A DNA stretch of 10,267 nt from Deltaproteobacteria bacterium (GTDB lineage Bacteria > Desulfobacterota > Desulfuromonadia > Desulfuromonadales > BM103), in contig JAFDBW010000252.1 of NCBI GenBank assembly GCA_019313105.1, forward strand, positions 1 to 10,267, written 5' to 3'. A program made the position numbers and the translations under genes. The notes under the pieces are model-generated. The model saw nothing but the letters and a program-made list of their open reading frames with translations, was not told the DNA's origin and searched no databases. Position 1 is the first letter of the stretch; every line of letters starts with the position of its first letter. Shown here one piece after another: positions 1-5,804 of this stretch.

Positions 1-344
1 ATATAGTTTTCCGGAAGTTTCACGCCAGTCCGCTCACTGGCCAACAACAGGGCCAAGCCGGCCATGGCATGATGCTCAGGGCCGTGCAACGGCAGATCGG
101 GCAGCCTGATCAACTCTTCGAGAATATCTTCCGGGGCCTGCGCCGTTGTTTTACTGGCCAGTTCAGGTAGTCGTTTGAGAGAGCGATCACTATGGCAGGC
201 ATCACAGATATAATGACCTGCCGGGCAGCCAATCGCACTCTGTCCCCGGTCTCCACATTGATCACACCTGACAATTTCTCCCTGTTCACGATATACGAGA
301 GCCAGCCCGCAAACCATGCAGTGTTCGGCCTTATGTCCAGTCAT
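1..344 (-). CDS. DUF5714-family zinc-ribbon protein, C-terminus cut off by the window edge
   Basis: Only the first 114 codons are visible; the frame is open to base 1. The N-terminus is rich in paired cysteines: CxxC at C9/C12, CxxC at C27/C30, then C40-P-A-G-H-Y-I-C47-D-A-C50-H. This is a zinc-binding arrangement. It is followed by the stretch PLHGPEHH (residues 85-92). Cysteine pairs, a GHYxCDxCH signature and an HGPEHH motif match my memory of DUF5714 proteins, whose function is not established; some are annotated next to methyltransferases. The ATG at 344-342 is chosen because an in-frame TGA lies two codons upstream and the first CxxC begins at residue 9. The ribosome binding site is weak. 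The gene diverges from the HD-GYP gene across about 135 bases. I am fairly sure of the coding call, less so of the family. Confidence 0.8.
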   Translation of the reverse strand, partial: MTGHKAEHCMVCGLALVYREQGEIVRCDQCGDRGQSAIGCPAGHYICDACHSDRSLKRLPELASKTTAQAPEDILEELIRLPDLPLHGPEHHAMAGLALLLASERTGVKLPENY

Positions 345-420
345 ATATCATCCGTTGCCCTGCTGTATGAAGGGTGGTGCGTCGCTCGGCTGAGGATAGA
401 GCCATAAGAACTTACCATAA

Positions 421-448
421 TTGCAATCATAACGCGGACTGATAGAAT
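421..448 (+). promoter_or_regulatory. Candidate sigma-70 promoter of the HD-GYP gene
   Basis: TTGCAA (421-426, four of six matches to the -35 consensus) and TAGAAT (443-448, five of six to the -10) are separated by 16 bases. The predicted start of transcription near 455 leaves a leader of about 25 bases before the strong ribosome binding site. The -35 box lies inside the palindrome ATTGCAAT (420-427), in the divergent intergenic region. Confidence 0.5.
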
Positions 449-467
449 ATAAAAAATAGTTAATGGC

Positions 468-474
468 AGGAGGT
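468..474 (+). promoter_or_regulatory. Ribosome binding site that fixes the HD-GYP start
   Basis: AGGAGGT ends six bases before the ATG at 481. An upstream in-frame ATG at 463 lies immediately before this site and would encode the site itself as Gly-Gly-Gly, so 481 is the better start. Confidence 0.85.
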
Positions 475-480
475 GGGATA

Positions 481-1617
481 ATGGAACAGATTGTCTTTCG
501 TGAAGACCCGCTGGCCAGACTCGGTACCGCCTCAACCTATCAGGAGCAGTTGGCCGTCGTCCATGAAGTTTTGCAGAAACGTTGTCCCGGCATAGACCGT
601 ATCAGTATTGCTTTGTACGATATCAAGACGCATTCACTGAAAACGTTTATCGCCTCTCCGGCTGAAGAAAGTCCGCTTACCAATTACGAGGCCATTCTGG
701 CTGACGATTCCACGCTGAGCAGGGTTGGTCGCGATTCAACACCTCGTATCGTCAATGACCTGAGAATATACGAGGATCATCCCTCGGTTCACTCCCACGC
801 ACTGGTCGGACATGGATATGCGGCCAGCTATACTCACCCGATCTACTTTAACCGGCAATTGTCGGGCTTCATCTTCTTCAACTCATTTCACAACCGGTAT
901 TTCCGGGAGCGTGTCCTGGAACAGGTGGAGGTTTTCGTTCACCTGATCTCGGAAATGATCATGAACGATCTTGCTGCAACCCGGGCACTCGTCGCCGCCA
1001 TGCGCACATCGGTCGGTATGGTCCAGAAGCATGACCTGGAGACCGGCAGCCACCTTGAGCGAATGGCGCGGTATGTCCGCCTGATAGCCAGTGTCCTGGT
1101 TAAAAGGGGGCTCGAGAAACTAGACGACGAACAGATCGAGCAGATTGCGCTTTTCTCACCATTGCACGATGTCGGCAAGATCGGTATACCTGACAGCATT
1201 CTGCAGAAACCTGACCGGCTCAGCCGGGATGAACGCCAGGTGATGAACTCGCACACAGTGCTGGGGCGACATATTGTCGATGAACTGATCTGCAATTTTG
1301 GTTTCGAACGTGTTCCGTATATCGATTATCTGCGTCATATTGCCGAACTGCATCACGAGTCGATGGATGGCAGTGGCTACCCGCACGGACTGCGCGGTAA
1401 GGAGATTACCCTCGAGGCGCGCATCGTTGCGGTCAGTGATATCTTTGACGCCTTGACAACCCACAGACCTTACAAGGAGCCCTGGTCAAACGAACATGCT
1501 TTTGCCATGCTGAAGCTGATGTCGATCGACAAGCTTGACAAGGACTGTGTGAACGCCCTGGTTGACAACCCGGGGAAGGTTGAAATGATTCAACAGCAAT
1601 TTGCCGAAGTCGCCTGA
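481..1617 (+). CDS. GAF-HD-GYP protein, probable cyclic-di-GMP phosphodiesterase
   Basis: A 378-residue cytoplasmic signalling protein. Residues about 15-155 resemble a GAF sensor domain (predicted alternating strands and helices, ending in a helix before the next domain). Residues about 170-365 form an HD-GYP domain. Visible signature residues are H184-D-L-E-T-G-S-H191, the metal-binding pair H229-D230 in HDVGKIGIPD, H291-H292-E, the defining D-G-S-G-Y-P at 296-301, and the late Asp D320 in AVSDIFDAL. HD-GYP proteins hydrolyse c-di-GMP to pGpG or GMP (some also act on cGAMP), so with a complete motif set this is predicted to be an active enzyme gated by the GAF domain. No receiver domain or transmembrane segment is present. 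The gene is monocistronic: its own promoter is at 421-448 and a terminator follows 18 bases after the stop. The natural signal for the GAF domain cannot be read from the sequence. Confidence 0.95.
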   Translation: MEQIVFREDPLARLGTASTYQEQLAVVHEVLQKRCPGIDRISIALYDIKTHSLKTFIASPAEESPLTNYEAILADDSTLSRVGRDSTPRIVNDLRIYEDHPSVHSHALVGHGYAASYTHPIYFNRQLSGFIFFNSFHNRYFRERVLEQVEVFVHLISEMIMNDLAATRALVAAMRTSVGMVQKHDLETGSHLERMARYVRLIASVLVKRGLEKLDDEQIEQIALFSPLHDVGKIGIPDSILQKPDRLSRDERQVMNSHTVLGRHIVDELICNFGFERVPYIDYLRHIAELHHESMDGSGYPHGLRGKEITLEARIVAVSDIFDALTTHRPYKEPWSNEHAFAMLKLMSIDKLDKDCVNALVDNPGKVEMIQQQFAEVA

Positions 1618-1635
1618 AACTGAGAAAATAATATA

Positions 1636-1669
1636 AAAAAAGCCAACTACATTCAGAAGTTGGCTTTTT
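1636..1669. terminator. Bidirectional intrinsic terminator between convergent genes
   Basis: AGCCAACT (1641-1648) and AGTTGGCT (1658-1665) form a perfect 8-bp stem with a 9-base loop. It is flanked by a run of A on the left and of T on the right, so it can terminate transcription in both directions. It serves the HD-GYP gene on the plus strand and the PEGA lipoprotein on the minus strand. Confidence 0.9.
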
Positions 1670-1687
1670 GTTGTTTATTTTGCGCGA

Positions 1688-2092
1688 CTAAAGATCTTCG
1701 TCATTCACGCTCAGTTCTGCAGCTGCCGTCAGCTGTGCGGGTTCTGATCGAAGGGCAAAATCGTAGGTGTCTTTGAGCTTCTTGGTGAAAATGGCCCCCA
1801 GCCAGAGTGGGCTCCAGACCGCACCGGCCGCCAACCAGCGGTTGCGTGCTTCTGCATCGACTTCATCAGTTACCACGACGAAATTGACAGGTTCAAAACC
1901 TTCCTTGGCAATTGTTACATCATGCTGGGCATTATTGCTGAGCTTGTAATCGAAAGCACATGGAGTGACACCGATTTCCTCGCCATCAATAAAGACCTGA
2001 GCGCCCGGTGGTGTCGAGACAAAGGCTGCCTGCTGAGCACATGCGCTTGTGAAAATAGCCAGAAGGATAATGATGAACAGTTTTGGGTACAT
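1688..2092 (-). CDS. Small PEGA-domain lipoprotein
   Basis: A 134-residue predicted lipoprotein. The N-terminus MYPKLF is followed by a hydrophobic stretch and a lipobox-like T-S-A-C18, so C18 would be the lipidated cysteine after cleavage by signal peptidase II. The -3 position is Thr, which is less usual. Residues about 22-68 fit a PEGA domain: a strand ending in S-T-P-P-G-A, then V-F-I-D-G-E-E-I-G-V-T-P, the typical Pro-Gly/Asp-Gly/Thr-Pro pattern. PEGA domains are found in surface-exposed or periplasmic proteins; their role is poorly defined. Residues about 92-108 (GAVWSPLWLGAIFTK) are hydrophobic. The ATG at 2092 gives a proper signal peptide; the longer alternative starts with TTG at 2113 and overlaps the GGGGGAG ribosome binding site. 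The gene converges on the HD-GYP gene and shares its terminator. Confidence 0.88.
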   Translation of the reverse strand: MYPKLFIIILLAIFTSACAQQAAFVSTPPGAQVFIDGEEIGVTPCAFDYKLSNNAQHDVTIAKEGFEPVNFVVVTDEVDAEARNRWLAAGAVWSPLWLGAIFTKKLKDTYDFALRSEPAQLTAAAELSVNDEDL

Positions 2093-2549
2093 ATTCCAGT
2101 CTTTCTCCCCCAACGGTTAAAGAACGAATATAGTCATCAATACAGCAAGCGATGTGCCAAGTCCCGGGCGTCTGTCACATTAGGCCTTTATAGAGTGCAG
2201 ATGCGACCGCGAGGAGCCATTATAATCAGTTGTTTCGGAAGCTTGTGTGACTGAAAAATATTACTAGAATTGTCTAACGTTCTAATTTAAAAAGATTCTT
2301 ACAATAATCCGAAAGCTGTATCTGTTGTCATTTGGCTATACTGTGTTGTCATTTCGCCATAACCGTTGCAGAAAAAATAACACAGTTGATACATTAAGTT
2401 GTTCCCCGGAAGAAAGTATGGCAGTGAAGGTATTCTGGACTATGATGTTTTGGCCGCTTTCTCCGCTTACTATCTGGCAGAGAAGCCGATCTCATGATAC
2501 CATGCCACTCCTCGAGCCTTAACCCGTCTGTATTGCAAGGGATCAGCCG
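2093..2549. other. Non-coding region upstream of the YbaK-DjlA-HD cluster
   Basis: These 457 bases hold no gene I can defend. They contain a palindromic ATTATAAT (2219-2226) that supplies a perfect -10 hexamer on each strand but has no matching -35 box. An AT-rich segment (about 2255-2310) and a pair of direct repeats (2323-2363) follow. There is also a short coding-like frame ending at a TGA near 2494 without a good start codon (see findings). The promoters of the flanking divergent genes must lie here, but I could not place one confidently. Confidence 0.6.
2323..2363 (+). repeat. Two imperfect direct repeats, 21-bp period, candidate operator
   Basis: TGTTGTCATTTGGCTATAC (2323-2341) and TGTTGTCATTTCGCCATAAC (2344-2363) begin exactly 21 bp apart, two helical turns. 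They share an unbroken core TGTTGTCATTT followed by a GC-N-ATA half. They sit about 190 bases upstream of the YbaK-like gene. Same-face direct repeats are typical of OmpR/PhoB-type response regulator sites, but the regulator is unknown. Confidence 0.5.
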
Positions 2550-3038
2550 ATGATGGATTTGAGAGCGAAGCAGGTTCAGGCATACCTGTCCCGGCAGGGG
2601 CTAGTGCCGCAGAATTTTACGGTACCGACTCCAACCAGCGCCGCAGCCGCTGCTGCGGTCGGGTGCAGTGTGGGAGAAATTGCCAAGAGCATCCTCCTGC
2701 TTGTCGGTAAGCAGCCGGTCATTGTCTTAACCAGTGGAGATACCAAGGTCAAAAGCGGTCGACTGAAACAGGCTGCCGGCCTGACCGGAAAAGTAAAGCT
2801 TCCCGATGCCGACGAGGTGGAACGATATACAGGTTACGCCACAGGCGGGGTCAGCCCATTTCTCCTGCCGGAGGGTCTGCCGGTTTTTCTTGATCAGTCC
2901 CTGCAAATGTTTGAGCTGATTTATCCGGCTGCGGGCACTGACAGTTCAGCGGTTGCCTTGTCTTTCTCCCTACTTGAGGAACTGTCCGGTGGCAAGATTG
3001 TCGATGTTTGTGATATCCAGAAAATGACTGATATATAG
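2550..3038 (+). CDS. YbaK/EbsC-family aminoacyl-tRNA deacylase-like protein
   Basis: A 162-residue cytoplasmic protein of the YbaK/ProX editing-domain superfamily. Members hydrolyse mischarged tRNAs in trans, for example Cys-tRNA(Pro) or Ala-tRNA(Pro). Supporting residues are the IAKSILLLV strand with K46 at the place of the catalytic lysine of YbaK, the segment VKSGRLKQAAG (67-77), and TGYATGGVSPF (94-104), the conserved glycine-rich substrate loop. The alanine-rich stretch after PTPTS (residues 31-36) is part of the domain and not a repeat expansion. AAGGGA at 2537-2542 lies seven bases from the first ATG of an ATGATG pair, so 2550 is preferred. The stop codon TAG is fused to the ribosome binding site of the following djlA-like gene, 12 bases upstream of its start, so the two are co-transcribed. 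It differs from the second YbaK paralogue in this window; its tRNA specificity cannot be told from sequence. Confidence 0.9.
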   Translation: MMDLRAKQVQAYLSRQGLVPQNFTVPTPTSAAAAAAVGCSVGEIAKSILLLVGKQPVIVLTSGDTKVKSGRLKQAAGLTGKVKLPDADEVERYTGYATGGVSPFLLPEGLPVFLDQSLQMFELIYPAAGTDSSAVALSFSLLEELSGGKIVDVCDIQKMTDI

Positions 3039-3050
3039 GAGGAGTGATCG

Positions 3051-3800
3051 ATGTCGTGGTTCGGTAAAATAATGGGGGGCAGCGTCGGCTTCATGCTCGG
3101 TGGCCCGATCGGCGCCCTGGTCGGCGCATCTCTGGGGCATGCTCTGATAGATGACAAGACCCGTTCCGGTCTCGCCGAGTCTGGCAGATTGACCGGACAG
3201 GAACAGCGCCAGGCGGTCTTCTTTACTGCGACCTTTGCGATGCTTGGCAAAATGGCCAAGGCTGACGGCCGGGTTTGCGAGAACGAAATCGGTGTCGTCC
3301 GCAGTTTCATGCACGACAAGCTGCGCCTTGATGGTCCGTCCCAGCAATTTGCGATCAGTGTATTCAACGAGTCAAAAGATAACAGCACGTCGTTTGAGGA
3401 ATACGCACGGCAGTTCGGCCAGGTTTTCCAAAAAGAGCCGCAATTAAGGATGATGTTCTACGAGATGCTCTTCACCATGGCGTTGGCAGACGGTGTCCTG
3501 CACCCTGCCGAGGAACAGATCCTGCGTGCCGCACCGCAGCTTCTCGGTCTGCATGGTGATGTTTTTAACACGGTTAAGCGACAGTTTGTCAGTGACCTGT
3601 CGCATCACTACGCCATGCTTGGCCTGGAGAATGATGCCGATATAGGGGAAGTGAAAAAGGCTTATCGCAAACTGGTCAGCGAATATCACCCCGACAAGGT
3701 TATCTCCAAGGGCCTGCCGGAGGATTTTATCAAATTTGCCGAAGAGAAATTCCGTGAGATCAATGAGGCGTATGAGACGATAAAAAAAGCCAAGAACTAA
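3051..3800 (+). CDS. djlA: DjlA-type J-domain co-chaperone with TerB domain
   Basis: A 249-residue protein with the DjlA architecture. The N-terminus (about residues 8-33) is a glycine-rich hydrophobic segment, GGxxGxxLGGPIGALVG, that can insert in the membrane like the unusual anchor of DjlA. Residues about 55-165 form a TerB-like helical domain, with the paired acidic features KADGRVCENEI and ALADGVLHPAEEQIL. The C-terminus (about 182-248) is a J domain: YAMLGL, then KKAYRKLVSEY and the essential H213-P214-D215, ending in FREINEAYETI. J-domain proteins stimulate the ATPase of DnaK. In DjlA the J domain faces the cytoplasm and the protein has been tied to envelope stress and capsule induction in Escherichia coli. 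AGGAGGAG (3037-3044) is an excellent ribosome binding site. The length is close to that of E. coli DjlA (about 270). It is likely the middle gene of a three-gene unit. Confidence 0.92.
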   Translation: MSWFGKIMGGSVGFMLGGPIGALVGASLGHALIDDKTRSGLAESGRLTGQEQRQAVFFTATFAMLGKMAKADGRVCENEIGVVRSFMHDKLRLDGPSQQFAISVFNESKDNSTSFEEYARQFGQVFQKEPQLRMMFYEMLFTMALADGVLHPAEEQILRAAPQLLGLHGDVFNTVKRQFVSDLSHHYAMLGLENDADIGEVKKAYRKLVSEYHPDKVISKGLPEDFIKFAEEKFREINEAYETIKKAKN

Positions 3801-3831
3801 AAGTTGTAGAAAAGCAGGTAAGGGGCAAGCG

Positions 3832-3894
3832 ATGAGGGGTAAGATCACCATCCTTTTCCCCGGATTGAGTGATATCTATGAACTATGGAATTAA
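3832..3894 (+). CDS. Possible 20-codon upstream ORF overlapping the HD hydrolase start
   Basis: An ATG at 3832 preceded by AAGGGG (3820-3825, six bases away) opens a reading frame MRGKITILFPGLSDIYELWN that stops at 3894. This is 14 bases inside the HD-hydrolase gene and in a different frame. Its ribosome binding site is better than that of the HD gene itself (GAG at 3867-3869), so the small frame could couple translation between djlA and the hydrolase. It could equally be chance. No family is recognisable. Confidence 0.3.
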   Translation: MRGKITILFPGLSDIYELWN

Positions 3895-4444
3895 CAGAGA
3901 AGAAGCGTTGGAATTGGTCAAGAAGCATGTCAAATCACGGAACATGCTCAACCATTGCCTGGCTGCCGAGGCCGTGATGCGAGCGCTGGCCGAGAAGGTA
4001 GGTGAGGACCCCGAGAAGTGGGGGCTTGCCGGTCTGCTGCATGATCTGGATGCCGAGTCTCATCCCGATCTGGACGTTCATACCCGCGAGACGGCGCGCA
4101 TCCTAGGTGAAATTGGAGTCGATACAGAAATAATCGAAGCTGTACGTCTGAACAACGAACAGGCTCACCCGGCCACAAAGCGCAGCACGCAGTTTCAGCA
4201 CCTGCTGGCGGCAGGCGAAACGATTACCGGGTTGATTGTCGCTACGGCTCTGGTTTATCCAGACAGGAAACTGGCCAGCGTCAAGCCGAAGTCGGTTCGC
4301 AAACGGATCAAGGAAAAGGCTTTTGCCGCGGGGGCAAACCGCGATATCATCCGCGAATGTGAGGTCGGCGGCATTCCACTTGAAGAGTTTTGCGACCTCT
4401 CACTCGTGGCAATGCAGGGCATTGCCGACCAGCTGGGCTTGTAA
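3878..4444 (+). CDS. HD-domain (HDIG-type) phosphohydrolase
   Basis: A 188-residue soluble protein of the HD superfamily, not of the HD-GYP type. The fold is marked by H26 in the helix MLNHCLAAEAVMRALA, the metal-binding pair H55-D56 in GLLHDLDAE, and a later HTRETARIL helix. HD proteins are metal-dependent phosphohydrolases acting on nucleotides or other phosphoesters. Close bacterial relatives are usually annotated only as HDIG or HD domain proteins and I cannot name the substrate. The C-terminal half holds a basic helix, VKPKSVRKRIKEKAF. The ATG at 3878 gives the N-terminus seen in relatives (a short lead into REEALELVKKHV). A GTG three codons upstream (3869) is possible but has no better ribosome binding site. 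It lies 77 bases after djlA with no terminator between, so co-transcription is likely. Confidence 0.88.
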   Translation: MNYGINREEALELVKKHVKSRNMLNHCLAAEAVMRALAEKVGEDPEKWGLAGLLHDLDAESHPDLDVHTRETARILGEIGVDTEIIEAVRLNNEQAHPATKRSTQFQHLLAAGETITGLIVATALVYPDRKLASVKPKSVRKRIKEKAFAAGANRDIIRECEVGGIPLEEFCDLSLVAMQGIADQLGL

Positions 4445-4467
4445 GAGATTTCTGGCAGGGTTAGAAT
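4439..4467 (+). promoter_or_regulatory. Candidate promoter at the end of the HD hydrolase gene
   Basis: TTGTAA (4439-4444) and TAGAAT (4462-4467) are separated by exactly 17 bases; matches to sigma-70 consensus are four and five of six. Transcription would begin near 4474, just before an orphan Shine-Dalgarno sequence and about 105 bases before an intrinsic terminator. Confidence 0.4.
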
Positions 4468-4480
4468 GGCTGTGAATGTA

Positions 4481-4492
4481 AAAGGAGGAGGT
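4481..4492 (+). promoter_or_regulatory. Orphan, near-perfect Shine-Dalgarno sequence
   Basis: AAAGGAGGAGGT is the strongest anti-16S match in the window, yet no ATG, GTG or TTG follows within 4-12 bases. The codon at the right distance is ATT (4501), which would open a 33-codon frame to a TAA at 4602 that runs through the terminator hairpin. The motif also lies inside a 40-codon frame starting at an ATG at 4466, where it encodes Lys-Gly-Gly-Gly. Confidence 0.45.
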
Positions 4493-4558
4493 CAGGAAAC
4501 ATTATCAGCAACCGAAAATCGTTGGCCGCTGCTACGTCCATCCATGCAGGTAGAAGTG

Positions 4559-4577
4559 CCGGGGCCGCCCGGTTTTT
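4559..4577 (+). terminator. Intrinsic terminator or attenuator upstream of the BaxI_1 gene
   Basis: CCGGG (4559-4563) and CCCGG (4568-4572) form a short GC stem around the loop GCCG, followed directly by TTTTT. It ends the YbaK-djlA-HD unit, or attenuates read-through into the membrane protein gene 90 bases downstream. Confidence 0.7.
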
Positions 4578-4592
4578 ATTTATCGTGAATCC

Positions 4593-4621
4593 TTGTCGCT
4601 AAAGAGACGAAACACAACAAT
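4593..4621 (+). promoter_or_regulatory. Weak candidate promoter for the BaxI_1 gene
   Basis: TTGTCG (4593-4598) and AACAAT (4616-4621) are 17 bases apart, each with four of six consensus matches. It lies after the terminator and about 47 bases before the start codon. The match is modest and could be chance. Confidence 0.3.
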
Positions 4622-4667
4622 AGTTGGCTAGAAAACCCCCTGTCGTTACTGAAAAGGACACCTATAA

Positions 4668-5396
4668 ATGCGTACATCAAATCCGATGATGAAAGAAAAG
4701 GTTTTTACGCAGGCGATCGCCGGTACTGAAACCATGACCCTGCAAGGTGCGGTGAACAAGACTATCGCGCTGCTTGCCCTGGTGGTGATTGGTGCCAGCT
4801 ACTCCTGGAACCTGTATTACAACCAGGGGCCTGAAGCTGTTCAACCGTGGATGATCGGCGGCTTGATCGGTGGCTTCGTGTTTGCCATGATCACCATCTT
4901 CAAGGCAGCCTGGGCGCCGAAAACGGCACCGATATACGCCGTCCTAGAGGGTCTTGCCCTTGGCGGCATCTCCGCATTTTTTGAAGCACGTTTCCCGGGG
5001 ATTGTCATACAGGCTGTCGGCCTGACTTTCGGCACCCTGTTCGCGCTGCTGTTTGCCTACAAGGCTCGCCTGATCCGGGTGACGGAGAATTTCAAACTGG
5101 GTATCTTCGCCGCGACCGGCGGCATTGCCGTGGTTTACCTGATCAGTTTTGTTGGTCGCATGTTCGGCTGGCAGATGCCGGTGATCCACGAATCCGGGCC
5201 GATGGGTATACTGTTCAGCCTGTTCGTGGTCGTTATTGCTGCGTTGAATCTGGTGCTTGATTTTGACTTTATCGAGCGTGGCGATGGTGTCGCACCCCGC
5301 TACATGGAGTGGTACGCGGCTTTTGGCCTGATTGTGACGCTGGTCTGGTTGTACCTGGAGCTATTGAGGTTGTTATCCAAACTAAGGGACAGGTAA
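4668..5396 (+). CDS. BaxI_1 (Bax inhibitor-1/YccA-like) multispanning membrane protein
   Basis: A 242-residue inner-membrane protein. After a hydrophilic N-terminus (MRTSNPMMKEKVFTQ, characteristic of this family) there are about seven hydrophobic segments, near residues 33-50, 62-80, 88-104, 111-131, 140-160, 174-195 and 212-235. The loop motif YAVLEGLALGGISAFFE (90-106) is the family signature of the Bax-inhibitor-1-like proteins (PF12811 group). The wider superfamily includes YccA, which modulates FtsH, and pH-sensitive calcium-leak channels. No function has been settled for this subgroup. AAGGA at 4654-4658 lies nine bases before the ATG. The gene stands alone between two intrinsic terminators, so it is probably monocistronic. 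The family call is firm; the physiological role is not. Confidence 0.92.
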   Translation: MRTSNPMMKEKVFTQAIAGTETMTLQGAVNKTIALLALVVIGASYSWNLYYNQGPEAVQPWMIGGLIGGFVFAMITIFKAAWAPKTAPIYAVLEGLALGGISAFFEARFPGIVIQAVGLTFGTLFALLFAYKARLIRVTENFKLGIFAATGGIAVVYLISFVGRMFGWQMPVIHESGPMGILFSLFVVVIAALNLVLDFDFIERGDGVAPRYMEWYAAFGLIVTLVWLYLELLRLLSKLRDR

Positions 5397-5425
5397 TCTC
5401 TGAGAAATTGACGTGATAGAGTAAG

Positions 5426-5448
5426 GGCCGGAGGTAACTCCGGCCTTT
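5426..5448 (+). terminator. Intrinsic terminator of the BaxI_1 gene
   Basis: GGCCGGAG (5426-5433) pairs perfectly with CTCCGGCC (5438-5445) around the GNRA-type tetraloop GTAA, followed by TTTCACTGTTT. The short T-run is on the plus-strand side only, so it mainly serves the BaxI_1 gene. Confidence 0.85.
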
Positions 5449-5470
5449 CACTGTTTATGGCTTCCTTCTG

Positions 5471-5701
5471 TTAATGTATAGTTGACGCCATTGCTTCAAC
5501 TTCATTTTCCAGCATGCGCCGTGCATGTTCGGTGAAGGATGACCCCATCAGGGTGACAAATTCACAGGAGTCGACAATTGCAAAGCGCTGTGCGAGGGGG
5601 ATTTTCCCCCAGAGTTCAGTGTTGTCTAAGAGGGCCACGATCTGCTGACGTTCGAAAATCAGCGACTGCAGGTCCGTAATATCGATGAATATCTTTTCCA
5701 T
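5471..5701 (-). CDS. 76-residue protein of unknown function
   Basis: I do not recognise this protein. It begins MEKIFIDITDLQSLIFERQQ and is predicted mostly helical and acidic, with one cysteine (in VDSCEFVTLM) and no signal peptide or membrane segment. The start at 5701 is supported by AGGGGG six bases upstream. The frame continues open for another 55 codons upstream, but that stretch is AT-rich, holds a hairpin and the likely promoter, and reads as a run of Phe and Lys codons, so I exclude it. The protein-like composition, good ribosome binding site and isolated position between two plus-strand genes support a real gene. The leader contains a perfect inverted repeat and, further up, 11-bp direct repeats, so expression may be controlled. 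Function cannot be inferred. Confidence 0.7.
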   Translation of the reverse strand: MEKIFIDITDLQSLIFERQQIVALLDNTELWGKIPLAQRFAIVDSCEFVTLMGSSFTEHARRMLENEVEAMASTIH

Positions 5702-5724
5702 GACAACCCCCTGGTTTGTCTGCT

Positions 5725-5743
5725 TGGCCGGAAAGCCCGGCCA
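5725..5743 (-). promoter_or_regulatory. Hairpin in the 5' leader of the 76-residue gene
   Basis: TGGCCGG (5725-5731) and CCGGCCA (5737-5743) are perfect inverted repeats around a 5-base loop. The hairpin sits 24 bases upstream of the start codon, just before the ribosome binding site. No T-run follows on the minus strand, so it is not a simple terminator. It may stabilise the messenger or act in post-transcriptional control. Confidence 0.5.
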
Positions 5744-5768
5744 GAGAAAAGATTCTTTACTTGTATGG

Positions 5769-5797
5769 TAATAAAAGCAAAAGTTGTTCCCAATCAA
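5769..5797 (-). promoter_or_regulatory. Weak candidate promoter of the 76-residue gene
   Basis: On the minus strand TTGATT (5797-5792) and TTTATT (5775-5770) are 16 bases apart, each with four of six sigma-70 matches. The leader would be about 60 bases and include the GC hairpin. The direct repeats at 5805-5826 lie just upstream of the -35 box, where an activator would bind. Confidence 0.3.
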
Positions 5798-5804
5798 GGT
5801 TATC

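Noticed and set aside
463..480. Upstream ATG for the HD-GYP gene
   Set aside because: It would translate through the AGGAGGT ribosome binding site; the ATG at 481 is correctly spaced.
939..1464. Minus-strand open frames inside the HD-GYP gene
   Set aside because: They are antisense to a gene with clear domain motifs and have no recognisable protein or ribosome binding site.
1922..2254. Plus-strand frame of 110 codons
   Set aside because: It overlaps the PEGA lipoprotein antisense and its remaining part has no family resemblance.
2325..2522. Plus-strand frame of 65 codons in the intergenic region
   Set aside because: It starts within the direct repeats, lacks a ribosome binding site and has an odd composition.
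2921..3388. Minus-strand frames over the YbaK-djlA junction
   Set aside because: Antisense shadows spanning two well-supported genes.
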